A stretch of 64,000 nucleotides of DNA from Vicugna pacos (lineage: Eukaryota; Chordata; Mammalia; Artiodactyla; Camelidae): positions 22,474,001-22,538,000 of the forward strand of contig NC_133006.1 of assembly GCF_048564905.1 (NCBI RefSeq), written 5' to 3'. Both the position numbers and the translations under genes were made by a program. Of this stretch, positions 1 to 11,920 are shown in pieces. Every line of letters starts with the position of its first letter. Positions within the stretch are counted from its first letter, which is position 1. Below the pieces are notes generated by a model, which was not told the origin of the DNA, searched no databases, and saw only the letters and a program-made list of their open reading frames with translations.

Positions 1-600
1 CGCCCTTGGCCCTCCAGGCGACAACCCCCCGCGCCGGGCCGGCACGAAAGCAGTCTCCTCCGCTGTTTCCCAGAGAACTCCGGCAGCTTGGCGCGCTCCG
101 CAGGAGGCGGACAGCGAGAAAATGGCGGCGGCCTCAGCTGAGGCGGGCGAGCGAAGGGGGACGGACTCTTCAAACCCCAGGACGGCCCCCGATCCCAGAC
201 ACCGTCGTCAATATTGCCCGCTGTTGGTCTGCAAAGATTCACTCTTCCTGCTGGGACCGTCCGCAGCGGACGAAGTCCCGTTTCGATCTCGGATGGAGGC
301 GGATGAACACGAAAAGTGGTTTAGGATGCCGCCGCCTCCATCTTTGAAATCCTCTTGAGGGCGGAGTAGAGGGGGTGGACAGACTCCCGAGGATTGGGCG
401 GGGCCCGAAAAAGGGGAGCTTCGGGGGCTTCTATGGGGTCTGTACTGTCCGCCGGGACCAGTCATAGGCCGAGACGAAGGCCATTTCCAAGCGGATGGAC
501 GTGGATTGTAATGGCGGCCCCGGACGACTCGAAGGCTCTGTATAGGTAGGCAGAATCCTCCAGCTCGTTCTAGAGGCTGCTCCACTCCAGCGCGAAATGG
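1..600 (-). other. BRD2: Probable BRD2 5' untranslated first exon (downstream promoter), partial
   Basis: Read on the minus strand, this GC-rich block starts just downstream of a good TATA box and has no splice donor before the window edge. It therefore looks like a long unspliced 5' leader running off the left end. BRD2 is the gene expected here: in human it lies beside DMA, is transcribed away from it, and has a long noncoding first exon. No residue of the BRD2 protein (two bromodomains and an ET domain) is encoded in the window. The minus-strand frame at 208-708 crosses the predicted start site and is treated as a chance frame. The identity rests on synteny and promoter architecture, not on protein homology. 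Confidence 0.6.
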
Positions 601-1060
601 CGCCGCCGAGCCCCGCGCCAGCCCTTTATATATAGGCAGGGGGGAGGAGCTTCGCCGCTCATGCGCGCCACCGTGCTCGAGCTTTCCCCACCCCCTCCGC
701 GCGCGCACGCTCGCTCACGCGCGTGAAGAAGCAGAGTTGAAGAGGGAGGAACACTTCTCCGCGGGAGCGTTTTCTATTGGTCTGCTGAAGCGATGACGTC
801 ATAAGCCTTATTTCCAAAGCATCAGTCACCAGGCAGAAGAGTGCCGCATAGACCCACGGGGAAGCAGCAACCGGCCACATCTCTGAGCCAATTGGCTGCG
901 CTGTGGTTCGGCAACTCCACGGAAAGAGGGAGGTTGGCAGGGGTGCAGCACCCTCTCCCCGCCTCCCCTTCCGACAAAGTCTTTCCAGGCGTCCAAGGCC
1001 GGTGCGACTGGCGACTGCCAAGCCCGGGCAGATCGTGCCATTCGTAGCTCCTCCATTGGC
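588..1060 (-). promoter_or_regulatory. BRD2: BRD2 core promoter: E2F, TATA, CRE and CCAAT elements
   Basis: On the minus strand a TATATATAAA box lies at 625-634, which predicts a start near position 600. An E2F-type TTTCGCGC lies at 590-597, right at the start. Upstream are a CCAAT box (776-780), a perfect palindromic CRE TGACGTCA (794-801), a CCAATTGG (888-895) and another CCAAT (1055-1059). The orderly spacing over 450 bp with high CpG content is typical of a strong, cAMP/CREB- and NF-Y-responsive housekeeping promoter. The motifs are seen directly. Assignment to BRD2 is by synteny. Confidence 0.65.
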
Positions 1061-3420
1061 CAGACAGTGAGGAGAACTGGGGAGGGCCGCGTGGGCGTAG
1101 CCAGCATCGACCCGCTGGGGTGTGGCCACAGGACGCCCGCTCTCGGCAGTGAGGCCGCTGCAGTGAAGAACCTGAAATGAGGAAGAAGACGCCATCTTAG
1201 AAGTCCCGACCTTCCATTCTTGGCAAAAAGCTACGGGCTCCCGAATATAGCGAGGAAGGAATCTAACGTTCCTGCGCTCCACAATCAAAAATACACGCTT
1301 TCCATAGTCTTAAAACCCTCCCCTCCCTTCACCAGGTCAAAAAATCGAAGGACAAAGGCAAAACACTCCCCAAAGTCTACCATCTGTGAATTCCCAAAGG
1401 CTTCTCATCAAGGCAACTAAACAAAATCGGTTCCAAGTACCTGCACCCCACGCACCTCTCCAATCCCTCCCACTCATGCCTTAAGTTACCAATACAAATA
1501 TCGGCCTGCTCGACAAAACCTCGGCAGCCCTCAAGTGGGAACAAAAATCTCTAAACACCCATATACCCTATAAGATGAAACCCACCTCCTCCCCAAACTT
1601 CATTCCGGTTATCTGGCTCAGAGCGAAAAAACACGTCCTGCAAGGGGCGAATCAGGGTGAACACCCTGCCCCTCCTGGCGAGTTCAGACCTTTCCCCATG
1701 CGCCCCGCCCTCCCCCGATCCCGAAAGAAGGCCCGCACCCCGCTCTTAGGGTCCCGGTGATGTGGGGGCGGAAGAGCTCCCCCATCCCCCCCACCAGGGT
1801 CCGGAGTCCTCCCCACGGAGCGGCTGGTCCATCGGTCAGCGCCAGGGAGGAGGGCGAGCGGAGGAGGCGGCGGCTGCGGCTCGGGCTAGCCCTCCCCCTC
1901 CTCCTTTCCCCTCCTCCCCTCCCCCCCGGACCGTCCGCCTCCGAGGAGGGGCAGGAGCCATTTTGGGAGTTCAGTTTCGCCCCCTCCCCCTAAACCACTC
2001 AACTAGATCTTTCCCACAATCTGCTGATCTGAATAGGGTTACAAACTACATATGAAGAGCCAGAGCACAAGGTCAGGATCTCTAAAGCCATCTCTGAGCT
2101 CCCCTGCCCCCTTACGGGGAGTGAAATTTACCCCAACTGGGCTTTGGTGGGGGCCTCCCCTCCCCATGTCCCCTCCCCTGGCTACCAGAAAAAAAAATTA
2201 TGCATATCTCGTAAAGAAAAAGTAAATCAAAGAATATGGGAGACCCCCCCCCACTCCCAGGACTTTGTGAAGGTCTAGGTTCTAGAGCTTCAACCCTGTC
2301 ACCCTACCTTCTTAGTAGCTGCTCTAGAGCCCTAACCTTAGTTACTGCGTCTAAAATGGCCGGCAATCTCCCGTCTTCTCGATCACCCGAGACGGGCAAA
2401 CCCTGCGGGGGGAAGTGGGCACAGGGAAAGCAGAGTCTCTCCCCTCACTGCACCCTCTCGCTCCCAAGAGGCCTCGGCCACAGAAGTACAAGCGGGCCCA
2501 CCCGGGTAGCTGCAGCAGGGCGAGCAATGACACAGCAACTTTACAGAGGCCTTCTCCCCTCCCCCACCCCTCCCCCTAGTGGCCCAGCCTCCCCAATCTG
2601 CTTTTCTGCACCCGGGGCCTGGCAAGTCTGCACAAAGACCCATCAGGGGGCCGGGCAGGGAAGAAAAATTTAGGAGGTCGAGAAAATGCAGGGCCTTAGA
2701 AAGGGAAAGGGCTGCCAGACATTTCTCTGGCTTATTTCCCTGCATTCCGGAAAATCACTGCTCCCTACTCCCTCCCAATCCTCCCTTCCCCCACATGAGT
2801 CACACGGGAGGCTACTGCTACTCAGTAATTTGGAAAAGTAACTCTTCCCTCCTTTCCGTTCCCTCCCCCGCAGTACACAAGGAGAGAACTGTTCAGGAAT
2901 GGGGGAGGGGATGAAGGAGGCAAAAGACGCCACCTTGGAGAAACCCCAAACCTTGGGAGCTGTGAAATCATTCCAGGTCCTGAGACTCAAGTCTCTTCTG
3001 TGTCAGACCACGATTTTCAACCCCTCCCAAGACCCACGTTGGGCCTGGTTTCTGGCCCCAAGCCGACCGCAAGCTTTCAGCCTCTAACCCCTCCCCAGCC
3101 CTGTTGCAGACACATGCTCAGCTAAGACCCCACTGGGGCAACGAAGGTTTGTTCAGAAGGCTCCACCGGCCATGTCCACGTGAATGCCCACAAATTCGAT
3201 AAGCGACTCGAAGCTTAACCTCCACCATGCCATGTGATGACTGCCATCTTCCTACCTCTGACACAAAGGAAGCACAGAAATGCTCCTTCTGTAGTCTCTG
3301 GGGAGAAAGGGAGTGGGCGCCCGGAACAATCTCAGTTCACAACCTGGGTTGCCAACTCTAAGCATTCACATCTACGGTAAGAACTAGTCACCGCTCCCTC
3401 CAGCCGCCAAAAGGATCCCT
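1061..3420. other. BRD2 upstream interval, GC-rich block without a recognised gene
   Basis: This is the stretch between the two proposed BRD2 promoters, so it would be intron 1 for a transcript starting at the upstream one. A second CpG-rich patch with long C runs lies at about 1740-1990. It could hold another alternative first exon, but no start or splice site stands out. Reading frames here have no protein similarity that I recognise. No interspersed repeat is obvious, which is unusual beside the repeat-dense sequence to the right. Confidence 0.5.
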
Positions 3421-4430
3421 TCTCACCTGGCTCCAGACTGCTGTACCCCTAGGGGACGAATGGAAAGGGGGGGACACACCGCCCCCACGCCCCTTTGCCC
3501 TCCAATTGGTATGGAGACATGAGGTTGGCCATTCCCTTCCCCCACCCGAGGGGCCCTCTCCTGCTCGCCCTCCATGCTCCCATTGGCTGTAAACTGTTTG
3601 AAGGACAAATCCTCCCACCCTCAGGATTCTTCTCTGAACCCCAAGAATCTCCCTCCTGGACTCCCCACCATTGGCTACACATTTAAATAGCTGGCAACCT
3701 CCCCCCTCCAGCACCCCTTCTCACCTGGATCTTGGAACCTTCCAGGGGGGCTCCAATGTTCCCCTTGGCTTGGTCCGGGGGGAGGATGTAATCCGGGGTG
3801 TCACCCCCCCGGAAACTGAGGTTGTGTTGGGGGAGGGGGCGTAGCCCCCAGCCCCTCCCTTCCCGACTGAGCTGGGGGGTGGGGAGAGCATCGGGGCCGC
3901 GCGGCCACGTCAGCAACACCCAGATTGGCCGCGTCGGGTCACGTGACAGCCCCCCTACACCCCCTCCGCGCCACGGTGGCCAGTTTTCCGAAGGTTTCCG
4001 GGGGTCGCGCAAGGGGCCAAGGGGGCCGCATGGCCTAGTCCTTTCTCCAGAGACCCCCAAACACTCTAATGCTGCTGCCTCGTCATATCCCCGGCTTCCT
4101 ATCCCGCAGTCGTTGACCCTGTCCCCCCCACTCGCCTCTCCGTACGGGTTCAGCATGGCTGCCGCAGCCCAGGAACAGGCACAACGCAGGCGCAAGGGTG
4201 CGGCCGGATTGGGGGAGGGGAAAGGGAGCAACGGAGGCCGCGGGAGAGCGGCAGTGCGCAGGCGTCCGGGCGGGCACCGTAGCTCCCGCGGCGGGTCTCG
4301 GAGCGCGCGCGGTGGGTGGGGCGGAAGCGGGCACGGCGCGCCGACCTCCTGCCTCAGCGGCCACTCCCCCACTGCCCACGGCCTCGGGAGGCGGCCTGAC
4401 TGGGTTCCTTTTCCGCAGGTAAAAGGTGCA
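3421..4430 (-). promoter_or_regulatory. BRD2: Upstream alternative BRD2 promoter and first exon, CpG island
   Basis: This second CpG island lies about 3.6 kb upstream of the first. Human BRD2 is also known to have two transcript starts a few kb apart. On the minus strand there are two strong splice donors in near-identical contexts, CCAG|GTGAGA, with exon ends at about 3725 and 3427. A perfect palindromic E-box GTCACGTGAC lies at 3938-3947, with an NF-Y-type ATTGG at 3924-3928. Other ATTGG motifs lie near 3505, 3583 and 3672. An ATG within this exon is possible, but I cannot link its frame to BRD2. Start site and exon limits are inferred. Confidence 0.5.
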
Positions 4431-4900
4431 ACTTGGAACTCCCTGGCTGGCGTCCAGCGGAAACGCGCGCCGCCCAGCTGTTGTCAGTGGAGGAGAATGG
4501 GGCCTGGACCTGGAGATGTGAGGGTTTGCAGGGTAGTGTGTGTGGCAGTGTAGTGCTGTTCCAAGACGGGTGAGAAGAGTTTTATCACCACCCTCATCCT
4601 TCCTGCTGCGGGGATTTGAGGCGCGGGCGGTTGATGTGGGCGTTATGTTCGGCCCCTTTGTTTTAGGCTGCGTTATAACCTTTCACTTCCCCTGAATCTA
4701 CCTAGATTTCATTACTTCATTAAGACCTGCCACTTGGACTCTGTCTTCTACAAAACTTACCAGCCTTGCGATCACTTTGACTTTACTTGTTTCTTCCATT
4801 TAAGTTAAAACGCTTCTGCTTTTTCTAAGGCTTTGCCCTCTGCTCAATCTTGAATCAAACCCATAAAAATCTAATATAGGGTTGGTTGCCACCTAAAGCG
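4431..4900. other. Edge of CpG island, no feature recognised
   Basis: CpG density drops off here and the sequence turns into AT-richer intergenic DNA. No gene, repeat or regulatory site could be assigned. Confidence 0.4.
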
Positions 4901-5848
4901 GACCTTCTGTTCAAAGGCAGTAGTCCTTCCCTTGACCCTTAGAGTGTGGTTCAAAACCCCTACTCCCCACCTACGGGACGAAAAGGCCAATTTATAGAAC
5001 TCTGGGCTTTCCGTCTCCTACCTGTAAACTGGGCCAGGTCTGTGTCCCTTCACCATTGTACTAGAAGTCCTCTCTTCGGATTAAGGAAATTTATTTCCTT
5101 TTGACCTGGTCGACCTTATCTGTTACTCTGAAGCTATCCTCTGTTTTCTACCAGTCGATATTTTTAACTTCTCCCTTCTGCTAGTTTCCCAGCCAAAGAA
5201 AAAGGAAAGAAAAAAAGTAACCTTATCAATATGTATCTTCTTATAGGCTCTCTTATTTACCTCTTAGCTCCCTGCACAGTCAAGACCTGAAATTGTCATC
5301 TTAATTTTCCTCTCTCTGCCCCATCCCACTCTTCAGCCCATTTCTTCCACTACTGAGACTGTCTTTGATGGAAATGTCACCAAGGATCTCCTAATTGGCA
5401 AAGTCAGAAAGCAATTCTCAGTTCTCACCTTATTTGACCTCTCAAATATTTGACATTTGATCATGCTTCCTTCTTGAAATTTTCTACACCCTTAACTTCT
5501 GTGACCACTTCTCACTTGTTTCTCTGCTTGTCCAGAGGTTCTGCTGGTCTCCTCTGTGAACTCTTCTTCTTTAGCCCCTGTTGATGTTTGCCAGGATTTT
5601 GCCTCAGTTTACTTTTAGTTTTGTTCATCTTCTCTAGGTAATCTCACTCAATGGCTTGAAGCCTCTCAAATCTGTATTTTTAGTTCAGACAACTCTCCGG
5701 AGCTAAACTCAAGTACTTAATTTTACCACTTGGATAACCCTCAGACACTTCCGCATGTTCAAAATCGATGTACAAAACCTGCTTCTGTATTATCCTGGCT
5801 AATGGCAGCCATTCAGTCAAAAAAAACCTGGAATCTGAGAGCCATTCT

Positions 5849-5981
5849 TTTTTTTTTTAAGGGGAGGAGGTAATTACGTTTATTTATTTACTGATTTTTT
5901 TAAGTGGAGGTACGGGGATTGAACCCAGGACCTTGTGCATGCTAGGCAGGCACTCTGCCACTAGCTATCCCCTCTCTCTTG
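5849..5981 (-). mobile_element. Camelid tRNA-Ala-derived SINE (vic-1 type)
   Basis: On the minus strand it reads as a tRNA-Ala-like head with A box and B box (GGTTCAATCCC-like) followed by an A/T-rich tail. It is flanked by a 10-bp target-site duplication GAGCCATTCT (5839-5848 and 5982-5991). It lies inside older L2 sequence. Confidence 0.9.
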
Positions 5982-6133
5982 GAGCCATTCTCGATTTCAT
6001 TTTTTACAACTTTGTATCCCCTGGACTTATCTTTTTGCCTTCTGGTATAACCATTGACTCACACTCTGTCCTAGTTCTATCACCTGAGCTATATCTACAG
6101 CTTCCTAACTGATTTCCTGATCTCTAAAGCTAC

Positions 6134-6330
6134 ACTGTCCAATATGGTAGCCGCTGGCTACATATGGCTATTTAAATTAATACTGAATATAATTTTAAAT
6201 TTAGTTCCTCAGATGCACCAGCCACATTTCAAATTCTCATTAGCCACATGTGCCTAGCAGCTGTCACAGTAGATAGCACAAACTATAGAACATTTCCCCC
6301 ACTGAAGAAAGTTCCGTTCAACAGTGCTGC
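6134..6330. mobile_element. Short non-autonomous hAT (Charlie-type MER) element
   Basis: Terminal sequence CACTGTCCAATATGGTAGCC and internal repeats of the 'GCCACATGTGGCTA' type mark an ancient mammalian hAT MITE. It is nested in the L2 remnant. The exact subfamily was not assigned. Confidence 0.7.
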
Positions 6331-6929
6331 TGTAGCTTTTCCCCTCTGCCTCTGCCACAGTAATGCCAGTGAGCTTTCGAAGATACAGCTCTGGCCATAG
6401 GCTCCTTTTAAGCCCTGTATTAATTCCTTATTGCCTTTGTGATAAAGTCCAAATTCCTGTGCTTACCAGAAAAGTCTGCCTACCTCTCCAGCCTCATGTC
6501 TAGCCACTTCCTCTTGGGCCCTGTCCTCAGCCATATGGAACTGTTCCCCAGACACACCATTTTGTTTTATGCCTTTGTATTTTACACATACTGTGCTCAC
6601 TACATGGAATAGGCTTTCCCCCAGTCCTTCTAAGCCCACGACCATCATCTGAAAAGCCTACTCTTGTTTTCCAAATTGAGTCGACTGCTCATTCCTTGGT
6701 GTCCCTTTCTCTTATGATTGCACCTTTCACAAAGAAGGGCACTTAAGTGATGCCACCTGTGTCTCTGTCCCTTACTAGACTTTGAACTTGAGAAGAGGAC
6801 CATGTTATTCTTCAAAAACAAAAAAAAAAACCCAGTTCCTGGTACAGTACCCAGCCAATATGAGATGCTCACAAAGTGAGCAAATGTGGTGAAGGAAATT
6901 GATGTTTAATAAGTATGTGAATTAGATAA

Positions 6930-7440
6930 GATTGTAATGTATGTATACTATGGGGTGCCATGCATAGTGCTGGGGGAATAATCAAAGTGAGACAAAATTA
7001 TTGCTGTCAGATAAATATTTGACACACAGGAGCAGTGTGAGGAAAGACAGGTCATTTTCATAGACAGCATTGCAGTCCAGTCTGGCCAGAATAGAATATA
7101 AGCTACAAGAAGTAGAGCAGGAGAGAAGACTGGAAGGTAACTTTATATGAGGCAATGTTATGAAGGAGTTCCAGTCCTGTTAAGTTTGGTTTTTGTGTGT
7201 GGTGTGGGTGGTAATTAGGTCTTTTTATTTAACAGTTGTTTTTTTTTCAATAGAGGTACTGGGAATTGAACCCTGGACCTTGTGCATGCTAAGCACACAC
7301 TCTACCACTGAGCTATACCCTCTGAGGCCAGGGCTGTTAAGTTAGTGGGGAGCCACTGAAAATTTGTGAACAATGGCTTGATTGGAATTATGTCATTAGA
7401 TAGGAATTCTATCTTCATATCCCTGGTGGCTATCACTATA
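6930..7440 (-). mobile_element. L2 LINE remnant interrupted by a SINE
   Basis: The minus strand shows L2 ORF2-type sequence, including the recognisable block around 7345-7400 (gagccactgaa...ttgattggaatt). A vic-1 SINE splits it at 7187-7333. Confidence 0.5.
7187..7333 (-). mobile_element. Camelid vic-1 SINE
   Basis: tRNA-derived head on the minus strand, flanked by the duplication CTGTTAAGTT (7177-7186 and 7334-7343). Confidence 0.9.
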
Positions 7441-7522
7441 CCTGTTAATAAACGCCAAATAAAAATATCAGGGGCTGGAAGGAGATGAGATTGGTGATAG
7501 CCAACATTTATTGAGGTTTAAA

Positions 7523-7618
7523 AATTTTTAATTGAAGTATCATTGATTTACAATGTTGTATTAGTTTCTGCTGTATAGCATAGTGATTCAGTTATACATA
7601 CATATTTTTCATCATAAG
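7523..7618 (-). mobile_element. Artiodactyl-type L1 3' end fragment
   Basis: On the minus strand this matches the typical terminal segment of artiodactyl L1 3' UTRs: a stretch ending in ...ACTTCAAT before the A tail, containing TTGTAAATCA. It is only about 100 bp long, so strongly 5' truncated. Confidence 0.7.
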
Positions 7619-7629
7619 TTATTATATTG

Positions 7630-7845
7630 AGTTCTTGAAATATCTCAGGCCCTATTATAAGTGCTTATATATATTAACTTTTCTAATCCTTATAACCCTA
7701 TAAAGTAAATACTATTGTTATCACCCTGTTTTTTCAACTGAAGCAACTGAAGCAAGAGATACTAAATAATTTATCCGCAGTTACACATTTAGTAAGTGTC
7801 CAGAGCTGGAATTTGAACCTGGGCAGTCTACCTCTGGATAGGCAC
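7630..7845 (-). mobile_element. MIR SINE
   Basis: Follows the MIR core on the minus strand, with the landmark blocks for 'ctcatttaatcctcacaac' and 'agagctggaatttgaacc' both recognisable. Confidence 0.75.
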
Positions 7846-7879
7846 AGCAGGTGTTTTAAGATCTAGGCTTAAAGTTGGA

Positions 7880-8140
7880 GAAAAAAAAGATTAGTAGAGG
7901 TAGATTTGGGAGTCATCTTTGAGGTGTAGTTTAACTCAGTCATGCATGTAGGTGAGATTTATAAGGGAGGATGGACAGAAGAATTTAGTTGTTGATTAAG
8001 GATTGAGCTTTGGGTTAGACCCTCACAAAGGGAGCAAGAATAGCAAGTGGAGCCAGTGGAGGAGTGTCAAACAAGAAGGAAAAGCAGAACAACATAACAT
8101 GAGGAAGCCAGAGGGCTCCAGTGAAGACTTCACGTTTATT
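7880..8140 (-). mobile_element. L2 LINE fragment
   Basis: Minus-strand L2 ORF2-type sequence (block 'gatttgggagtcat' and following). Divergent, so the limits are approximate. Confidence 0.4.
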
Positions 8141-8159
8141 GAATGAATGACTAATCAGA

Positions 8160-8623
8160 GCTTTTTAAATCTTGTCTGTGCCATGGATTTATTTGGCAGT
8201 TTGGCAGAGCCTTTGGCCTTTGTCTGACAATAATGTTCATAAATGCGCAAATAAAATACACAATTATCCAAATATATAAAGAAGTGTGTGATTATCTAGT
8301 AATAGGTGTTCCCTTACTAATAGAACACGTGTGTTTCTTAACTAATACATTAAGTAAAATGATTTATTGGCAGGTCTAACAAGTTATAACTATAGAGATA
8401 TTTTGAGATGTCTGTGTATGTGATATGTAAATATTCATAGACGGTGGTTTCTATTGATGACAACATTACGGGTACTGCTAGTACTACAAAGACTTGTTCT
8501 CATCATTCATAAAATTAAATTTCAGTTAGATGTTCTTAAAAATAAAAGTAGCTCTTTTTAATTCATCCAAGTTCATTGACCGTTGAATTTTACAGCATGT
8601 GGACTGCCAGTTAAGAACCCCTG
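8160..8623. mobile_element. Non-autonomous hAT-like DNA transposon (MER type)
   Basis: The long element ends in TTAAGAACCCCTG (about 8610-8623) and carries internal sequence of a familiar mammalian hAT MER family. The left end carries the matching 'tgccatggattt...ggcag' segment. Subfamily not assigned. Confidence 0.6.
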
Positions 8624-9029
8624 TTCTGATTGAATGAGATCCTGCAGGTAAGTGTGAGAGAGTGAAGAAAGGGGAAAAACTCCTTAGGTTCGTAACTGGG
8701 AGTCATTACTGATATTGGAGAGCAATTTCTGTAGTCTGGGGATAGTATTCAGAGTGTAGGGAACCTGAAAACCCAGGCCCACTAATTCAGACTGAGTCTT
8801 GTAAAAAGAAGGGAGCTGTTTAATTTCTTTGAGAGGGAAAGTAAGAGCTACCTTTATAGGAAGATTTATTTGACAACAGTGTGCACCATGGATTGGCCTT
8901 GGAGAGACTGGAGGTAAGTCAGCTAGGAACCCTAGCACACATTTCATGCGTGAAATGAAGGAATAAAGTAGTCGTAGTGTTCAAATTCATTGCACTTAGA
9001 CGAGGATCCGAATCTTGCTGTCGTCTGGA

Positions 9030-9460
9030 AGGTCCCATGTGGTCTTGCTTCTTCCTGCCTCTAGCCTCATTTGCTGTCCTCTCTTATTCACTAATTATGC
9101 ACCAACTACACCAGTCTTCATCTTGAAGGAGCCAGCCCTTTGCCTGCCTCAGGGCCTTACACATGCTGTTCCCTCCACTGGAGCACTCTTCTTCCCACTG
9201 GCTAACTCCTACTCACCCTTCAGAGCCCATCTCAGTATCACTAGGTTCCCTGTTTCAGTTAGTCTCTCTTATGGATCTCAGTTCTTTACCTTCATAGTGC
9301 CTTTTACAGTTTGCATTTGTAGGTTTCTATGTGTACTTGTTTAATGTCTCTATTTTCATTAGATTATAAGTTTGATAATTAGGTGTCTGGTGCCCAGCAT
9401 ACTGCCAGGCACATAGAAGGTAATCAATCCATATTTACTAAATAAATAAATGAACCACTT
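9030..9460 (+). mobile_element. L2 LINE 3' end
   Basis: Plus-strand L2 tail. Landmarks are 'cctcagggccttacacatgctgttccc' at about 9148 (shown in part), 'ctactcacccttcagagcccatctcag', and the closing 'ccaggcacatagaaggtaatcaat' block. The 109-codon frame at 9015-9344 is part of this repeat and is not a host gene. Confidence 0.8.
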
Positions 9461-9839
9461 TGAGCCACAGACTTCTTGTTTACATAATGGGAATGATACC
9501 AATTTTGTAGAGTAGTTGACAGAATTGCTATATGCTGTCAATAACAATGAAGCTAAAAGGGCAGAATGTATGTGTACATGAAGAGAGAACACTTAGCTGG
9601 GAACGAGGGTAAATGTGGGAGCCGGATGGCCAGGTTTGCTCTCTGAAGCAGGCTGTGGCAGGGAGTAGGAAGAATGCAAAGAGTGGTGGGGTACATGGTG
9701 AAGGCAGTGGGGGTGAAGGTGTTTGTAGAGTAGCCCACAGACATGCCTGGTAAGAGCTACTATTGAAATATCTGTGTTAGAAGGAACAGGCTATCCTTCA
9801 TATAATGCTCGAAGGCTCTTCCCAGCTCAGCTTCAGCAC

Positions 9840-10560
9840 CCTCAGTTACTTATAGCCCATTTATTCATCCAATGAGTAGTCACTTGCTGGTGGGCCTTCT
9901 TGGTAGATGCTGAAAATGTTTAAAAAAAAAAAAAGAAGAAGAAGAAGAAGAACATGACAAGATCCCTTGAGGATCTTGCAGTGGGAGTGAGGTGACTGTG
10001 AAACAGACATAAACAGAAGAGAATAATACAATAAAAATTATGGTAACGGTAATGGTGTTGTGGAAGCACACTGAAGAGGCTACTAATCTCCACTCTGGGT
10101 CCCAAGGCTTCCTGAGGGAGGTGAGACTTTGTCTCAAAGGACAGATGGAAATAGGTTAAATGGGACCAGATCATTTAGGGTCATGCCAAGGAAAGCAGAT
10201 TGCAGAGAATGATGGAAGGTTTTCATACATTAGTATGATGTGATCGAATGTGCCTAATAAAAACATCCCCTTGGCAGCCCAGCAAAATAAGAATAAGATA
10301 GAAACAGATCATTTATAAGAAAATTGCAGTCATCCAGGAAAAAAACCCAAGCAAACCAACAAGGGCCTGAACCAGTGGGAATGGAGGACGATTCAAGAGA
10401 TACAGAAGTGGAACAGATAAGACTTGATAATTAGATGAGAAGGTTTGAGGAAGATGAAGTCAAAATTGACTCAAACATTTGTCGTTCATCTGATCAGGTG
10501 GCCAGTCAAGTTACACACTTAGGTCTTGAATATGAGATCTGGAACATATAGGGAAGGGAA
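9840..10560 (-). mobile_element. L2 LINE remnant with internal A-rich/GAA microsatellite
   Basis: The minus-strand L2 region includes the recognisable 'ttcctgagggaggtgag' and 'cagtcatccagg' blocks. A short poly(A) plus (GAA)n tract lies at about 9921-9952. Confidence 0.6.
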
Positions 10561-11280
10561 GGTGGTGAGTTTCGTTTCATAAATTTTGAGAGAGAGGTAC
10601 GTCCTGAACTTAATTTGCCTGATAGAATTCATTATTGAACATTCAGCAGGAGTTTATGAGGCAATGTAAAACAGAAAACTCACTAAGTTTTTTTTTAATG
10701 AAGGCACAATTTGAAAACCACAAGAGTGCTTTTCATTTAAAACTTTCTTTTAGACATAATTGGGGGAAAATGAACAGATTGGGTTAAATGAGGTAAAGCA
10801 ATTGTTTTTAATTTTGTTGGTTATGGTGATAGTATGGTAGTTATGTTAAAGGAAAAGTTATTACAGATACCCTTAGAAATGTTTCCTAGTGAAATAAAAT
10901 GATAGAGTTTGTTTAAATACTCCAGAAAAAATGTATGTGGCATTATGAAAACAAAAACAAAAAACAGCAAACACTTCAATTAAAAACTGAAAAACGAAAC
11001 AAAACAAAACAAAAAACCCCAAAAAAGCCTGGGGGGGAGAAAGTGTTTGGAACAGGATAATAGATGAAATAAGAATGGAAGGCTTTTAGAATGTTGAAAA
11101 TTGATGAAAATTGTACACGGAGATTTATTAGATTCTTCTCTTTTGTATGTGTCTGAAATTTTTCATAGTAAAAACAATTTTTTTAACTTGGACATAGATC
11201 CAAAGGAAATCAGTTAGTGGAATTTAAATAGTATAATTTATCAATCAACATTGAGTCAGATCATATGTATATTTTGAATT
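10561..11280. other. Intergenic, A-rich, no feature recognised
   Basis: A low-complexity (CAAAA)n-like tract lies near 10950-11020. Otherwise the sequence is unassigned, with no long open frame and no recognised repeat. Confidence 0.5.
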
Positions 11281-11289
11281 TGTGTCAAG

Positions 11290-11920
11290 ACTCATGGCAG
11301 ACCAGAGGTCACCAGTGTATGGCATATATTACCCAGGCAGTTAACTGGGAAATGCTGTCCGGGCATTAATGCACAGAATTAATCTCATGTTTATGCCTCA
11401 GACGATCTCATGCAATTGTCTGGGATGCCACACGTTCAGGATAGCTGTAATGAGGTAGTGGTTTGGTTCATAATTCCCCTTCTCTGGGAGTAGCTCTGAT
11501 TCACAGAGATGATGTTGTGCCTGGCCACTGATGATTGATCCGGAGTACAAACCTAATACAAGCCAAGCCAGTCAGATTGTCTCTCCCAGCAATGTGAAAC
11601 TTGAAAGATAGAGGTTGGAGGCCTTTGAAGGTGAGGCATCTGTTAATGGCAGCTCAACCCCTGCTGCTAAGGCCCTGTGGTTCCCCTTCCTGTGACTAGC
11701 TTATTCCACCCTTCTTTTGATTTCATGAGCTTGCTCAGTATCTGTCCAATAAATTGGCCCTCAAAAGTTGAGTTAACCTAAAGAATACGCCACTTTTCCT
11801 CCAACTCTGAGTTCACCAGGGCCTAGTAGGGAACTGGGAAAAAAAAAAAAGTTGAGTTAGCCAGAATTGGTTTCTGTTGCTTACAACCAAAATAGCCGTA
11901 CTAAATACAATAAATTATTG
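11290..11920 (+). mobile_element. Interspersed repeat, possible LTR-type fossil, family unassigned
   Basis: The right part (about 11690-11900) resembles the end of an old mammalian retroviral-type LTR. The left part is unclear. It is ancient and broken. The call is tentative. Confidence 0.25.

Larger units (their letters stand above)
4900..6790 (+). mobile_element. L2-type LINE remnant, ORF2 region
   Basis: Degraded sequence on the plus strand follows the L2 reverse-transcriptase region. Landmarks are the stretch on blocking and unloading a protein-like 'polar' domain near 5340-5460 and the stretch around 6420-6500, which matches the L2 segment before the 3' end. It is interrupted by a camelid SINE and by a short hAT element. 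It is an ancient mammalian copy with no open frame of any length. Confidence 0.6.

Noticed and set aside
208-1288. Long minus-strand frames at 208-708 and 659-1288
   Set aside because: They run across the proposed TATA box, CRE and start site in GC-rich DNA. Composition explains the open frames, and no protein domain is recognised.
3683-4553. Frames of 229 and 251 codons in the upstream CpG island
   Set aside because: Low-complexity Gly/Arg/Pro-rich translations typical of CpG islands on both strands. No match to BRD2 protein.
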